Positions 18,561 to 26,621 of a DNA stretch of 64,000 nt are shown here, in pieces. The notes below the pieces were generated by a model. The model was not told where the DNA came from, did not search any database, and saw only the letters and a list, made by a program, of their open reading frames with translations. The stretch lies in contig JBGPTF010000005.1 in the NCBI GenBank assembly GCA_041490445.1, forward strand, positions 1-64,000. Reading direction: 5' to 3'. The DNA is from JBGPTF01 sp041490445. Lineage in GTDB: Bacteria > Acidobacteriota > Terriglobia > Acidiferrales > UBA7541. Each line of letters opens with the position of its first letter. Position 1 is the first letter of the stretch. The position numbers and the translations under genes were made by a program.

Positions 18561-20843
18561 TTAGAACGTCGTGATGCCGAGGAAAATGTCTTCGAACCCG
18601 TTGATGTCGCTCGGGACGAGATTAGTGGAGAAAGAAATGAATCCGATGAACTTTCCGTTGCCGCTGATCGCCGGGTGCAGACTGGGGCCATCTCCTTGCG
18701 TGCCGCTGTTCGATTTGCTGGCCAGGGCGGTGCTTGCCGTGCATCCGCTGGCCACGCCGGCGCAGGTGTTCCTTACGAACACATCCTGCAGGGTGTTGGT
18801 GTCCGTACCCACGAGGTTGCTGGCGAACGAATCGAACGCGACGAATTGGCCGTTCGAGCTGACCTGCGGCGAAGAGCTGTCGGCATTGCCGGCCGTCGCG
18901 CCGTCGGGCGTCGATGCCAGAATCGTCAAAGATGTGCACCCGCTCGCGCCGGTGCAGACGTCCCGCAGATAAACCTGCTGTGTGCCGCCGGTGCCGGAAG
19001 CAAGATTGGTCGCCTTGGTCGCAAACGCGATGAACCGGCCATCGGAGCTGATCGAAGGCTGCTGGCTTGCCGCATTCGCGGGCGTTGCTCCGGCCGCATC
19101 CGCGGCGGAACCGAGCTTCGTGAAGGCCGTGCAGCCGCTCGCCCCGATGCACGTGCCGCGCAGAAAGACTTGCTGCGTTCCCCCCGTTGCCGCGGCTACC
19201 AGATTCGTCGCGGTGGAAGCAAACGCGACGAACAAACCGCCATTGGCTGCCACCGGCTGGGAACTTGTCCCGTTCGCCACGGTGGTGCCGTCCGGAGTCG
19301 AGACAAGAATCGTCGCCGGCGTGCATCCGCTGGCCACGCCCGTGCACGTATCGCGCAGGAAAATCTGCTGCGTGCCGCCCGTCGCCGCCGAAATCAGATT
19401 CGTCGCGGTGGAAGCAAACGCGATGAATCGTCCGTTGGGGCTGATGGATGGCTGAAAACTATCGCCGTTTGCGGGCGACGTCCCATCCGTCGCGGCCGAC
19501 ACCAGGGTTGTCGCCGGCGTACAGTTCAGCACCGCAAGGCACGTGTCGCGCAGATAGATTTGACGCAGGCCATTCGTCGCCCCCGTCACCAGATTCGTCG
19601 CCGCCGAAGTGAACACGACATAGCGCCCGTCGCCGCTCATGGAAGGCTCAGAACTTGCCGCGTTGGCTTCCGTCCCGTCGGTCGCCAGATTCACTTGTAT
19701 CGTCCCCGGCCTGCAGGTCGAAGTCTGGCCCAGGCAGCTATCGTGGGAGAAAATGTCCTGTACGTGGACGGGATCGTTGTCGGCCGCCACGAGCGTCGTC
19801 GAAATCGAAGCAAACGCAAGGAAGCGGCCGCTGGCATCCATCACAGGGCCGGAGGTCGTCAGGTTGCCGATTCCCAAATCCGCCTGCGTACCGTCGGTAT
19901 TGATGTCCACCAGTTCCGGCAGCCCGCCGCCGGTCGCCGTTGGAATGAGGTTGAACGCAACCGGGTTCGATGTGCCCCCGCCCGGCGGAGGGTTGAAGAT
20001 CGTGATGCGCAGCGCTCCGGCCAGCGCCATGTCCGCGGCAGTCAGCGTCCCGGTTACTGTGCTGGAGCTCCCAAAAGCGGTAGTCCTCGGGCTGCCGTTT
20101 ACGTTGAACACGGAGGTCGAGCTGAAGCCGTTGCCCGTAGCCGTCACGTTCGGCGGTGTGCTGGCGGGCGCTGCGTTGTTCGGCGAAAGCGATTGCAGGA
20201 ACGGCGGCGCGTTCGTGATGAAGAACGGCAGCGAGTTCGACGCGCCTCCTCCCGGCACCGGATTGAGAACTCCCACCTGTGCGGTCCCCGGCGTAGCGAT
20301 GTCCGTCGAATTGATCTGGGCGAGCAATTGCGAGTTGTTGACAAAGAAGGTCTGGCGATTGTTGCCGTTCCACGTCACCGTGGACTGTGGCACGAAGTTG
20401 CTGCCGCTCACTTGAATCGTCAGGAGCGCGGCACCCGCAAACGTCCCCGAGGGAGAAAGCCCGGTCACCTGCGGAACCGGAGAAGGCGTCGCATTGATCG
20501 TGAAGTCAACCGAATTCGAAGTGCCGCCACCCGGCGTAGGCGTAAAGACGCTGACCGGAATCTTGCCTGACGCGTTGAGGTCGGACGGTGAAATCGTCGC
20601 CGTCATCACCGATTCGCTCTGGAAAAGCGCGAGGCGCTGTGAACCGTTCCATAACACTATCGATTGCGGCGAAAACCCGCTCCCGTTGACCGTCAGTGTG
20701 AACCCGGGGCCGCCCTGCGTGGCGCTCGAAGGTGAAAGGGACGCTAGCTGGGGTCTGGGCAGAGTAATGTTCTGCGCACAACCGGCGAGGAGGATCACCG
20801 GCGCGAGAATCAGCAGACAGGTTCTTCGCGACTTTTTCTGCAC
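18561..20843 (-). CDS. Surface lipoprotein with TIG/IPT domains and a PD40-like repeat propeller
   Basis: 760 residues. It starts at GTG 20841-20843 after GAAGGGGAACGA and continues with a lipoprotein signal peptide ending in the lipobox LLAGC. Three or four IPT/TIG immunoglobulin-like units follow (about residues 30-310), each with a SLSPSSATQGGPGFTLTVNG-type opening and a NPVPGGGASN turn. Then come about seven 55-60-residue repeats with SxDGRFIAFASxATNL and GTQQIFLRDTC cores, the PD40/TolB-like beta-propeller pattern. Each propeller unit carries paired cysteines (DTCTGVASGCTPAT) that could form disulfides. An extracellular adhesion or binding role is inferred. The whole antisense frame is also open, as usual in GC-rich repeats. 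Confidence 0.85.
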   Translation of the reverse strand: MQKKSRRTCLLILAPVILLAGCAQNITLPRPQLASLSPSSATQGGPGFTLTVNGSGFSPQSIVLWNGSQRLALFQSESVMTATISPSDLNASGKIPVSVFTPTPGGGTSNSVDFTINATPSPVPQVTGLSPSGTFAGAALLTIQVSGSNFVPQSTVTWNGNNRQTFFVNNSQLLAQINSTDIATPGTAQVGVLNPVPGGGASNSLPFFITNAPPFLQSLSPNNAAPASTPPNVTATGNGFSSTSVFNVNGSPRTTAFGSSSTVTGTLTAADMALAGALRITIFNPPPGGGTSNPVAFNLIPTATGGGLPELVDINTDGTQADLGIGNLTTSGPVMDASGRFLAFASISTTLVAADNDPVHVQDIFSHDSCLGQTSTCRPGTIQVNLATDGTEANAASSEPSMSGDGRYVVFTSAATNLVTGATNGLRQIYLRDTCLAVLNCTPATTLVSAATDGTSPANGDSFQPSISPNGRFIAFASTATNLISAATGGTQQIFLRDTCTGVASGCTPATILVSTPDGTTVANGTSSQPVAANGGLFVAFASTATNLVAAATGGTQQVFLRGTCIGASGCTAFTKLGSAADAAGATPANAASQQPSISSDGRFIAFATKATNLASGTGGTQQVYLRDVCTGASGCTSLTILASTPDGATAGNADSSSPQVSSNGQFVAFDSFASNLVGTDTNTLQDVFVRNTCAGVASGCTASTALASKSNSGTQGDGPSLHPAISGNGKFIGFISFSTNLVPSDINGFEDIFLGITTF

Positions 20844-21195
20844 TCGTTCCCCTTCGGCACGCGATTCTCGGCACTTCCTGGCGGCCGCGCAATAGAAGAG
20901 ACTACTAAAGATGGCTCTGCCGGGCAATCGGGATGCCTGCCAACCGTAGCGCCTGGCGGATTCGCAGGCTCCACTCAATACAAAAGGGGCGCCCCGATTT
21001 CTCAGGACGCCCCTCGCAAGCAAGCCGGCAGGTTGTCCGAAGTGCCGCGCGCTGAGGAATCTGCTTTGCCCACTTTGTCTGGACTCTGCCCTGTGCTGAA
21101 AGGATGCGTAGGAAGTCGCGCCGACTCGCCTTGAAATGATTCGCGCATACTTTCTGATCTTTACTATTACCCCATGCTAAACTCAGGCTTGAATC
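20844..21195. other. Divergent intergenic region with a long leader
   Basis: About 350 bases between the lipoprotein gene (minus) and the exported LolA/TonB-like gene (plus). It holds the hairpin-plus-T-run element described separately. Further GC-rich arms (GCCTGCGAATCCGCCAGGC and GGTTGGCAGGC near 20920-20965) could fold. I could not match it to a known riboswitch class. Confidence 0.4.
20976..21014 (-). terminator. Intrinsic terminator-like hairpin in the leader of the TIG/PD40 lipoprotein gene
   Basis: On the minus strand AGGGGCG (21008-21014) pairs with CGCCCCT (20985-20991) across a 16-base loop and is followed by TTTTGTATT. It lies about 140 bases upstream of the lipoprotein GTG start. 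No gene on this strand lies upstream of it, so it may act as an attenuator or end a small RNA. Confidence 0.5.
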
Positions 21196-22263
21196 ATGCA
21201 AAGCTGTCTTCTTGCAATCCTAGTGGCCCTCTGTTCCTCGCCCGCGCTCTGCGCTCAGGATTCGCCTGCCGCGTCCCGAGCGCCTTCTAAGAAAGAAGCA
21301 AAGGAGCTGATGGAGCAAGCTTTTGCGCGAACCGACCTCATGCTGCCCGGCTCATCCCCCTTCCACCTGCGGGCGCAGGTGACCGTTTTCAAGCGTGACC
21401 TCCCCACTGCCCAAGAAACCTTTGACCTCGTCTGGGCTTCCCCGGAGCGCTGGCGTGAAGAGTTCACGTGGCCTGAAGGAAAAGCTGTCCGCGTCGTGGA
21501 TGGTGATCGCATTTGGGTCCTGGATGATGACGCGCACCGCTTGGACCAAGATCGTTTCGCCACGCTCTTGAATTTTACCTCCACCCTTCGTATGAACCGG
21601 GGCGAACGTCTTACTCGCGTCCATCGAAAAAATCTTAACGGCGTCATCGCCGACTGCATCGAACTCCGTCAGGATCTCGGGCCACTTATATCTGCGCCTC
21701 CTCAACAGGTACTCCTGATGGGAATCTCTAACCAGCTAGACCGAAAAATCTGCCTTGATGCGGCGCAGCACCTCCCCATGCGTACAGAATCCGGCCCATC
21801 CCGCTGGGAACTGGCCGATTTCGTTTCCTTCGGACCCAAAGAGTTTCCCCGCTTGCTGAATTACTTTCGAGAAGGCAAACCATTTGTGACAGCCGAAGTG
21901 AAAGAACTCGAATCACTCGACCCCGCGAAGGGCAACACATTCGCGCCGCCGGCCGGTGCCACAAGCAAACCTTGGTGCCAGGACGAAGTTCGTCCCTTTC
22001 TGGTTTCCTTAGGTGGAGCAGAAGAGCCTCGCATCGAGATCAACGAGTTAGTTTTTCTTCCTCCGGGATTCGAACGCCATGCACTGGTCGTCTTCGAAGT
22101 CGACTCGCAGGGCCACGTGACGGCTGTTAAAGCTTTCGATTCTGAAGGTCGCTCTTCGCTGAAGGACTCCGAAGCCCGGAAACTCCTCAAGTCTGTGTTC
22201 AAGCCTGCCACCTGCCACGGCCAGCCGATCGAATCTGAATTTGAGTTTCATCTCAATCGTTGA
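21196..22263 (+). CDS. Exported protein with LolA-like N-terminus and TonB-C-like C-terminus
   Basis: 355 residues: a signal peptide (MQSCLLAILVALCSSPALCA), a central region of alternating strands (LRAQVTVFKRDLPTAQETFD, VWASPERWREEF) resembling the LolA/LppX lipid-binding half-barrel, and a final 85 residues with a TonB C-terminal-like pattern (LVVFEVDSQGHVTAVKAFDS, a helix DSEARKLLKSVF, then a closing strand EFEFHLNR). Both assignments are by eye. Such proteins are common in Acidobacteria and probably act at the outer membrane. No partner genes are adjacent. Confidence 0.7.
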   Translation: MQSCLLAILVALCSSPALCAQDSPAASRAPSKKEAKELMEQAFARTDLMLPGSSPFHLRAQVTVFKRDLPTAQETFDLVWASPERWREEFTWPEGKAVRVVDGDRIWVLDDDAHRLDQDRFATLLNFTSTLRMNRGERLTRVHRKNLNGVIADCIELRQDLGPLISAPPQQVLLMGISNQLDRKICLDAAQHLPMRTESGPSRWELADFVSFGPKEFPRLLNYFREGKPFVTAEVKELESLDPAKGNTFAPPAGATSKPWCQDEVRPFLVSLGGAEEPRIEINELVFLPPGFERHALVVFEVDSQGHVTAVKAFDSEGRSSLKDSEARKLLKSVFKPATCHGQPIESEFEFHLNR

Positions 22264-22324
22264 CGCAACCGTCCGACGTTCGGCTACGCCTACGTTGAGC
22301 GCCGCAACCCAGCGCCGGAACGGC

Positions 22325-22927
22325 TCATCGGCGCTGTTTCGCGAGAACCAGGCAGGCAACAAGCGCAGCGGTTTTCTGATCCTGCGTCCACGGTGGGCCG
22401 AGGATTTTTCCGAGCCGGGCAATTTTTCGTTGCAGCGGGACCGCGGCGCGTCCCAGCACGTTCTTTGCGCACTCCGTCAGTTCGCGTTCGCGGAAGCCAG
22501 CAACGCAAACTCCCTCACACTCGCACGCTTCTCGGAAGACTCTTCGAAAGAATTCGCCTTCCGCCGTATGGATCAGCGGGTGCGAGGCGAGAATCTCCGG
22601 AAGTGACGGCAACGCGCGGCCCGAGGCGAGCAGGATGGCCGCGCCGGCAATTCGATACTTGCGCTCGTGCAGCTCCCCGGCAATTTCGTGGATAGCGGCC
22701 CGGGCGAGGCGCCCGGAAATCTCGGCGCAACGCGCGAGATACTTCTCTGCCTCGCGCATTCCTCGCTTCTTCGCAAAATGATACGGCTGCTTCGCCCCCG
22801 GAATCCTCGGATCAACGAGCTCGATTCGCTCCCGCTCAAGTACCTCCACCCGGCCCGAATCGCTGGAGATGGCGACCAGCGCTCCCCAGCCTGAATGCAC
22901 CCGAATCCCGATAGCGGCACGGTTCAT
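22325..22927 (-). CDS. Conserved-looking hypothetical protein, 200 aa
   Basis: The real frame begins MNRAAIGIRVHSGWGALVAI at ATG 22925-22927; the open frame extends much further upstream but only as a shadow of the zinc-ribbon gene. The first 45 residues form strand-turn-strand (GIRVHSGWGALVAIS, RVEVLERERIEL), as in RNase H-like/actin-like folds. The rest is mainly helical with a Cys pair (EACECEGVCVAGF). No known family is recognised. Cytosolic. It may be co-transcribed with the zinc-ribbon and membrane-protein genes just upstream. Confidence 0.65.
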   Translation of the reverse strand: MNRAAIGIRVHSGWGALVAISSDSGRVEVLERERIELVDPRIPGAKQPYHFAKKRGMREAEKYLARCAEISGRLARAAIHEIAGELHERKYRIAGAAILLASGRALPSLPEILASHPLIHTAEGEFFRRVFREACECEGVCVAGFRERELTECAKNVLGRAAVPLQRKIARLGKILGPPWTQDQKTAALVACLVLAKQRR

Positions 22928-23121
22928 GCTTGAGCCTTGCACAGCAATGCGTGGCAGAAAGTGTAGCCCCTCATTTACTCCATGTCTTGGAAAAATCAAC
23001 ACCGCGGCGCCAGGCGATTTTGCCGGGACTCGCCTCAGCGCACTGTGCAGGCTCCTTTGGCTTGATGCATCCTTCCGCATCCCCCGCGCCTTCTCTCGAA
23101 CAGGAAATCGCGTTCCCGCAT

Positions 23122-23394
23122 CTACTTTCCGGTCCAGCGTTCGAGCTTGGGGATTTTTCTTGTAAACAGTCCGGCAATGAATCCCGGAAACCCCATTTCC
23201 CTTAACTTGCTCTTCACACTTGCTTGCATCTGTTCCACGGTGATGTCCGCCGCGGTGAACTGTCCGCCGGCGTAGCAATGGGAACAGTACATGGCGCTTC
23301 TCGTTCCGTCTGCGTTGGTTCCTCCCCCGCGCTCGTCGCGTTTCATGGGCATTCCGCACGACTGGCAATGCTGGAAAGGCTTTCTGCGCGTCAT
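23122..23394 (-). CDS. Putative zinc-ribbon protein, 90 aa
   Basis: The N-terminus carries a zinc ribbon, CQSCGMPM near residue 10 and YCSHCY near 37, with a GGQF motif after it. The remainder is helical (VEQMQASVKSKLREMGF) and ends in a basic tail. This is the layout of the 'putative zinc ribbon' family found as small stand-alone proteins in many bacteria; the role is unknown. I prefer ATG 23392-23394 to the in-frame GTG at 23400, because the GGGGCGGTG site is then correctly spaced. Confidence 0.8.
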   Translation of the reverse strand: MTRRKPFQHCQSCGMPMKRDERGGGTNADGTRSAMYCSHCYAGGQFTAADITVEQMQASVKSKLREMGFPGFIAGLFTRKIPKLERWTGK

Positions 23395-23453
23395 GATCAC
23401 CGCCCCTATCGCGTCGCCGCCTCGGTCCTTCGGAGGCGCGGCGTAGTTTCGAG

Positions 23454-23765
23454 TTAACTTCCAAATCGGCCGGCAACCCAGCCGATGATCAGGCCCCCGA
23501 GGGCACCCGTCGCAAGAATTGGGATCGTAGCTTTTGTAATAATAATGGCGTCGGGGAGGCTCAGCAGGATGCCGATAAACAATCCGACGGCCCAGCCCGG
23601 CCAGGGCAGGCGAATGTTGCAGATAACAAACCCAATGGCGAACCGGGCGATAAACGCGCCGAGGAGCGCCGCCCGCTTGTCGGGGAAGTTCATTGGCAGC
23701 ATGAGCGCAATGTCAACGCCGCCGAAAATCAAACCGCAGAGCACACCCAACGATATTCTCGACAC
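23454..23765 (-). CDS. Small integral membrane protein, 103 aa, GTG start
   Basis: Three to four hydrophobic helices: ISLGVLCGLIFGGVDIALML, AALLGAFIARFAIGFVICNI, WAVGLFIGILLSL and ILATGALGGLIIGWVAG. The start is GTG 23763-23765, seven bases or less after AGGAGGAAGCC; the alternative ATG nine codons upstream has no site. The glycine-rich helices suggest a tightly packed bundle. Family not recognised, function unknown. It probably leads a three-gene minus-strand unit with the zinc-ribbon and 200-aa proteins. Confidence 0.75.
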   Translation of the reverse strand: MSRISLGVLCGLIFGGVDIALMLPMNFPDKRAALLGAFIARFAIGFVICNIRLPWPGWAVGLFIGILLSLPDAIIITKATIPILATGALGGLIIGWVAGRFGS

Positions 23766-23817
23766 GGCTTCCTCCTCTTGCTCTCCGCACAAACTGGGTC
23801 ACGGCCCTCCCCGCAAT

Positions 23818-23860
23818 ATGGTTGCATAAGTATATCATGTGTGTAAGACTTTGCAACCAT
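23818..23860 (+). promoter_or_regulatory. Inverted repeat over the promoter/start of the PaaX-type gene
   Basis: A perfect 9-bp inverted repeat, ATGGTTGCA (23818-23826) and TGCAACCAT (23852-23860), spans the AT-rich stretch containing TATATCAT. It ends on the ATG of the PaaX-family gene. The arms are separated by 25 bp, so adjacent helical faces could be bound by a dimer. Likely the autoregulatory operator. Confidence 0.5.
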
Positions 23861-24668
23861 GTCGTTCGATTCGACTCGTACGCTTCTTTTTGGAATCTTT
23901 GTGCTGGCAGGCCGCCGGTTGACGGCCACGCAAGTCATCGCGCTGGCAAGGCCGCTCGGAATTTCCGCGACCAATGTGAAGAGCCACCTCACCCGGATGG
24001 TCGCCGGAGGAGCGCTCCGTCGCTTCGGCCCGCCCCGCCGCGCGGTCTATTGGCCTTCCCCCAGCCAGGCGACGGTCGTCGAGGGCATCCATGCGCGCCT
24101 GGAAGAACTCCAGGAAGAACCCTGGGATTGCACGTGGCTCATGATGACACTGCGGCTTCCTTCGCATCGCGCGCAGAGAGAGCGGCTGCAAGCATCGCTC
24201 TGGTTCGATGGAATCCTCCCATTGGCGCCCAGCACCTTCATTCGGCCCGCCTGGCCGCAGCAGTGGGCGCTGGCGCGCGCGCGACAGCATCTCGCACACG
24301 CCCCCGGATGGTGTGTGCGCGGCGTGCTCCTCGGCGCCACCGACGTAACTCAGTTGAGCACGATGTATGACCTCGACTCGCTCGATCGCGCCGCACGCCG
24401 GCTCGCACACCGTATCGCTCAATGGACCAGCCACCGGCGAATCCGAAAAACCTCACCCGCTGGTGCGTTCGCCTCGCGGTTGAAAATTGGAGGACTGGTT
24501 GCCCGTTTGGTTGGACACGATCCACGGCTGCCCGCGTCTCTCTGGGGCGCGCGAACTGGCATGCGCGACCTGGTGCGCGCGTTTCGCCGCTTCGATGCGC
24601 GCATCGCTCCAATGGCGCAACGCTTTCTGGAAAACGTTGTTCGGCGAGCACCCAGTTCACGGAATTAG
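23859..24668 (+). CDS. PaaX-family transcriptional regulator
   Basis: 269 residues. An N-terminal winged helix (about 1-65: LLFGIFVLAGRRLTATQVIALARPLGISATNVKSHLTRMV) is followed by the PaaX middle domain (EEPWDCTWLMMTLRLPSHR... then ASLWFDGILPLAPSTFIRP). The C-terminal PaaX motif DPRLPASLWGARTGM replaces the usual DPxLPxxLLPxxWPG. PaaX repressors bind acyl-CoA intermediates such as phenylacetyl-CoA and control catabolic operons. No phenylacetate genes are in the window, so the target and inducer are unknown. The start overlaps a perfect inverted repeat, suggesting autoregulation. Confidence 0.8.
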   Translation: MSFDSTRTLLFGIFVLAGRRLTATQVIALARPLGISATNVKSHLTRMVAGGALRRFGPPRRAVYWPSPSQATVVEGIHARLEELQEEPWDCTWLMMTLRLPSHRAQRERLQASLWFDGILPLAPSTFIRPAWPQQWALARARQHLAHAPGWCVRGVLLGATDVTQLSTMYDLDSLDRAARRLAHRIAQWTSHRRIRKTSPAGAFASRLKIGGLVARLVGHDPRLPASLWGARTGMRDLVRAFRRFDARIAPMAQRFLENVVRRAPSSRN

Positions 24669-25276
24669 TCCGGCGCGAGAAGTATTCAACAGATCCCCGG
24701 CCAGAATCTCGGCTACACGTCACAGCGCATCTTTGCCGGATTCCTGCATACCGTTCTGACTGCGCGGCCCCCAGCCTCTAGCGGCGAGTCTCCAAAAGTC
24801 CACACGTTCTGGACCTGTCATTTCTCGCACATCGTGCTACCGTAATGTCAGGACAATGGCGAACGACGACAAATCGCGATCCCGGCAGACATCTCCTCGC
24901 GAGATGCGCCCACAGCGGCCCTTAAGCTCTCAATTGCTCCTAAGTGTCTACTTTTCTGCATCTTCTAATCGCAACACCGCTGAGGACTTGGCAAATCGCC
25001 AAGCTATTGAAAACAAATGGCGGCCCCATGTCTAACCGCCACAAAAAATTCAAGTCCCGAAGAACCAACATGCTGAAATCACGCGAGATAAAAATTTCTA
25101 ACCGCAAGAAAAACGATGTTTCTGCAGAAGGAGCGATCGTGGCCGGAATGGCCGCGGCAGACAGCTGTTACGAATCCCGAACTTATCACGGGCCCGCGCC
25201 GAGCTTTGGGAAGGAATGCAGGTTTGCGGAACGCGGGTCGCGGACCGGTCGTCACTATCGGCCCGCGCCGCCGCCG
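24669..25276. other. Intergenic region, about 600 bases, no gene recognised
   Basis: Lies between the PaaX-type gene and the convergent tyrosinase-like gene. A long plus-strand open frame beginning near 24944 continues through the antisense of the tyrosinase-like and rhodanese genes, so I treat it as a shadow. Its first 30 codons from 25028 (MSNRHKKFKSRR...) are lysine/arginine-rich and relatively AT-rich, unlike the neighbours, but there is no ribosome-binding site. No RNA gene or repeat was recognised. Confidence 0.35.
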
Positions 25277-25873
25277 CTAGCCTTTTTTCTTCTTGGCAGG
25301 TTTTTTCTTTCCGGCTTTCCCTTTGCCCGTTTTTCCGGAAGAAGGGCTTGTGGGCTTGGCGGCCTTCTTCCACTTCGACCACCAGCCGTCAATCAACCCG
25401 TGGATTTGATAAAAGTGGGTGCTGTCCGTCGCAGACATCAGATCGGCAAGGTCGGGCTCGTGATACACCTTCGCTGCCGCGTTGTGCATCCAGCCGTGGA
25501 CCGACCATTCGACGAACCGGCCAAGGTTGTCGGCGGACGCGAAGGAAGACGGCTTGTTGACAATGCGGTCTTCGTCCCCCGCCAAGGTCCCGTTCCATCC
25601 CGTGCTCGAGATCTTCAGCTCCGGCGGGATCGCGGGCCACGGCGCCACCGCCGCCGGATCCGCAATAGCTTGCTTGTCGTACCACCCATGGAACTGCGCC
25701 AGGAATTTCCGGTGAAACGTGAGGAACTCGAGCCCCGAGCCGGGTGCAGCATCTTTCGCGCCCGGCGGCCAGGGATTGATCGCTCGGCCGCCCTTCTGCG
25801 GCTGGCCGGGATACATATGCCAGCGCATGTGTTCGTCCAGCAGGTTTTGCGGCATGTTCGGGATCTTTGGCAT
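25277..25873 (-). CDS. Compact tyrosinase-like (type 3 copper) protein
   Basis: 198 residues with the pattern of the tyrosinase/hemocyanin copper core. The first half has LEFLTFHRKFLAQFHGWYD, matching the CuA HRxF segment. The second half has VEWSVHGWMHNAAAK and DSTHFYQIHGLIDGWWSKW, matching the CuB motif in which DPxFxxHHxxxDxxWxxW is usual. One expected His of the HH pair is replaced (QIHG), so copper loading and catalysis are uncertain. A lysine-rich tail (about residues 170-198) ends the protein. The start at ATG 25871-25873 follows GAGGAGG by six bases. No signal peptide is seen. Confidence 0.7.
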   Translation of the reverse strand: MPKIPNMPQNLLDEHMRWHMYPGQPQKGGRAINPWPPGAKDAAPGSGLEFLTFHRKFLAQFHGWYDKQAIADPAAVAPWPAIPPELKISSTGWNGTLAGDEDRIVNKPSSFASADNLGRFVEWSVHGWMHNAAAKVYHEPDLADLMSATDSTHFYQIHGLIDGWWSKWKKAAKPTSPSSGKTGKGKAGKKKPAKKKKG

Positions 25874-26008
25874 CGCGCGCCTCCTCAAGAAACCGGGGCA
25901 GAGCCCGCCGACCGCGCGGACTTATTCACTGCCATAAAATTGCCGAGAAAGTACATGGCAAGCAGGCGTCTGTCAAGCGTTCTCGCGGGAATTGACAGTT
26001 TTCCAGCG

Positions 26009-26479
26009 CTAGTGGCCGCGCTCGACCGGCAGATTCTTCTCCACCCAATCATGGGCAAAGTCCTGGGGCAGGTTGAGCACTTCCAGATTTGTAAACCCCA
26101 TCCCGCGCAGCGCCGCATAGGCGGGGAGAACGTTGGGGCACTTATTCAGGGGACAACAGCCACAGTAGATCACGACTTCCTTCTCGCGCGAGATGGCCTG
26201 CGCCCGCTGCTTCAAGTGCAACAGCCCTTCGGACGTGGAAGCTGGGCCGGCGTAAATCGCTCCGGGAATGTGCGCGCCGTTGTAGAGAGTCTTGAATCCC
26301 ACTTGAAGAATCACCGGCCGTTCCGCTGGCGGCATCGCGAGTTTCTTCACCAGTTCCAGCAGCCCGATCTTGCGCGCGCCGGCAAGCGCATCTTCTTCAG
26401 CGCTTATTCGCACTGCGCCCAGGACAAGAAAGATTGCAGCAACAATAAGAACCCTCGGCCAGGTTCCACGGCGGTTCAT
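26009..26479 (-). CDS. Exported single-domain rhodanese-like protein
   Basis: 156 residues: an N-terminal signal or anchor (VLIVAAIFLVLGAVRISA, cut near residue 27) then one rhodanese domain. The domain shows VILQVGFKTLYNGAHIPGAIYAG and the active loop VIYCGCCPLNKCPNV, with a catalytic Cys in YCGCC and an extra CxxxxC. The multi-Cys loop differs from the CRxGxR type and resembles periplasmic rhodaneses that bind metals or carry persulfide. The start at ATG 26479 follows AAGGGG. Located between the tyrosinase-like gene and the divergent SDR gene. Confidence 0.85.
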   Translation of the reverse strand: MNRRGTWPRVLIVAAIFLVLGAVRISAEEDALAGARKIGLLELVKKLAMPPAERPVILQVGFKTLYNGAHIPGAIYAGPASTSEGLLHLKQRAQAISREKEVVIYCGCCPLNKCPNVLPAYAALRGMGFTNLEVLNLPQDFAHDWVEKNLPVERGH

Positions 26480-26621
26480 CGGTCACCCCTTTTCTGTTCA
26501 ATCACTTGGATGCTACTTCCTGCCGGCTCGGCCTGCAATCTTGCGGCGCGAAAAAGAGTGCTGCTTGCGCGTGAGTACATTCCGAGGGAAGAATACAACG
26601 CGATTCTACGCGAGGTGAGCA

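Noticed and set aside
18312..20570. Long plus-strand open frame (about 750 codons)
   Set aside because: Antisense to the repeat lipoprotein and TPR genes; arginine-rich composition, no signal or domain; open only because of GC-rich repeats.
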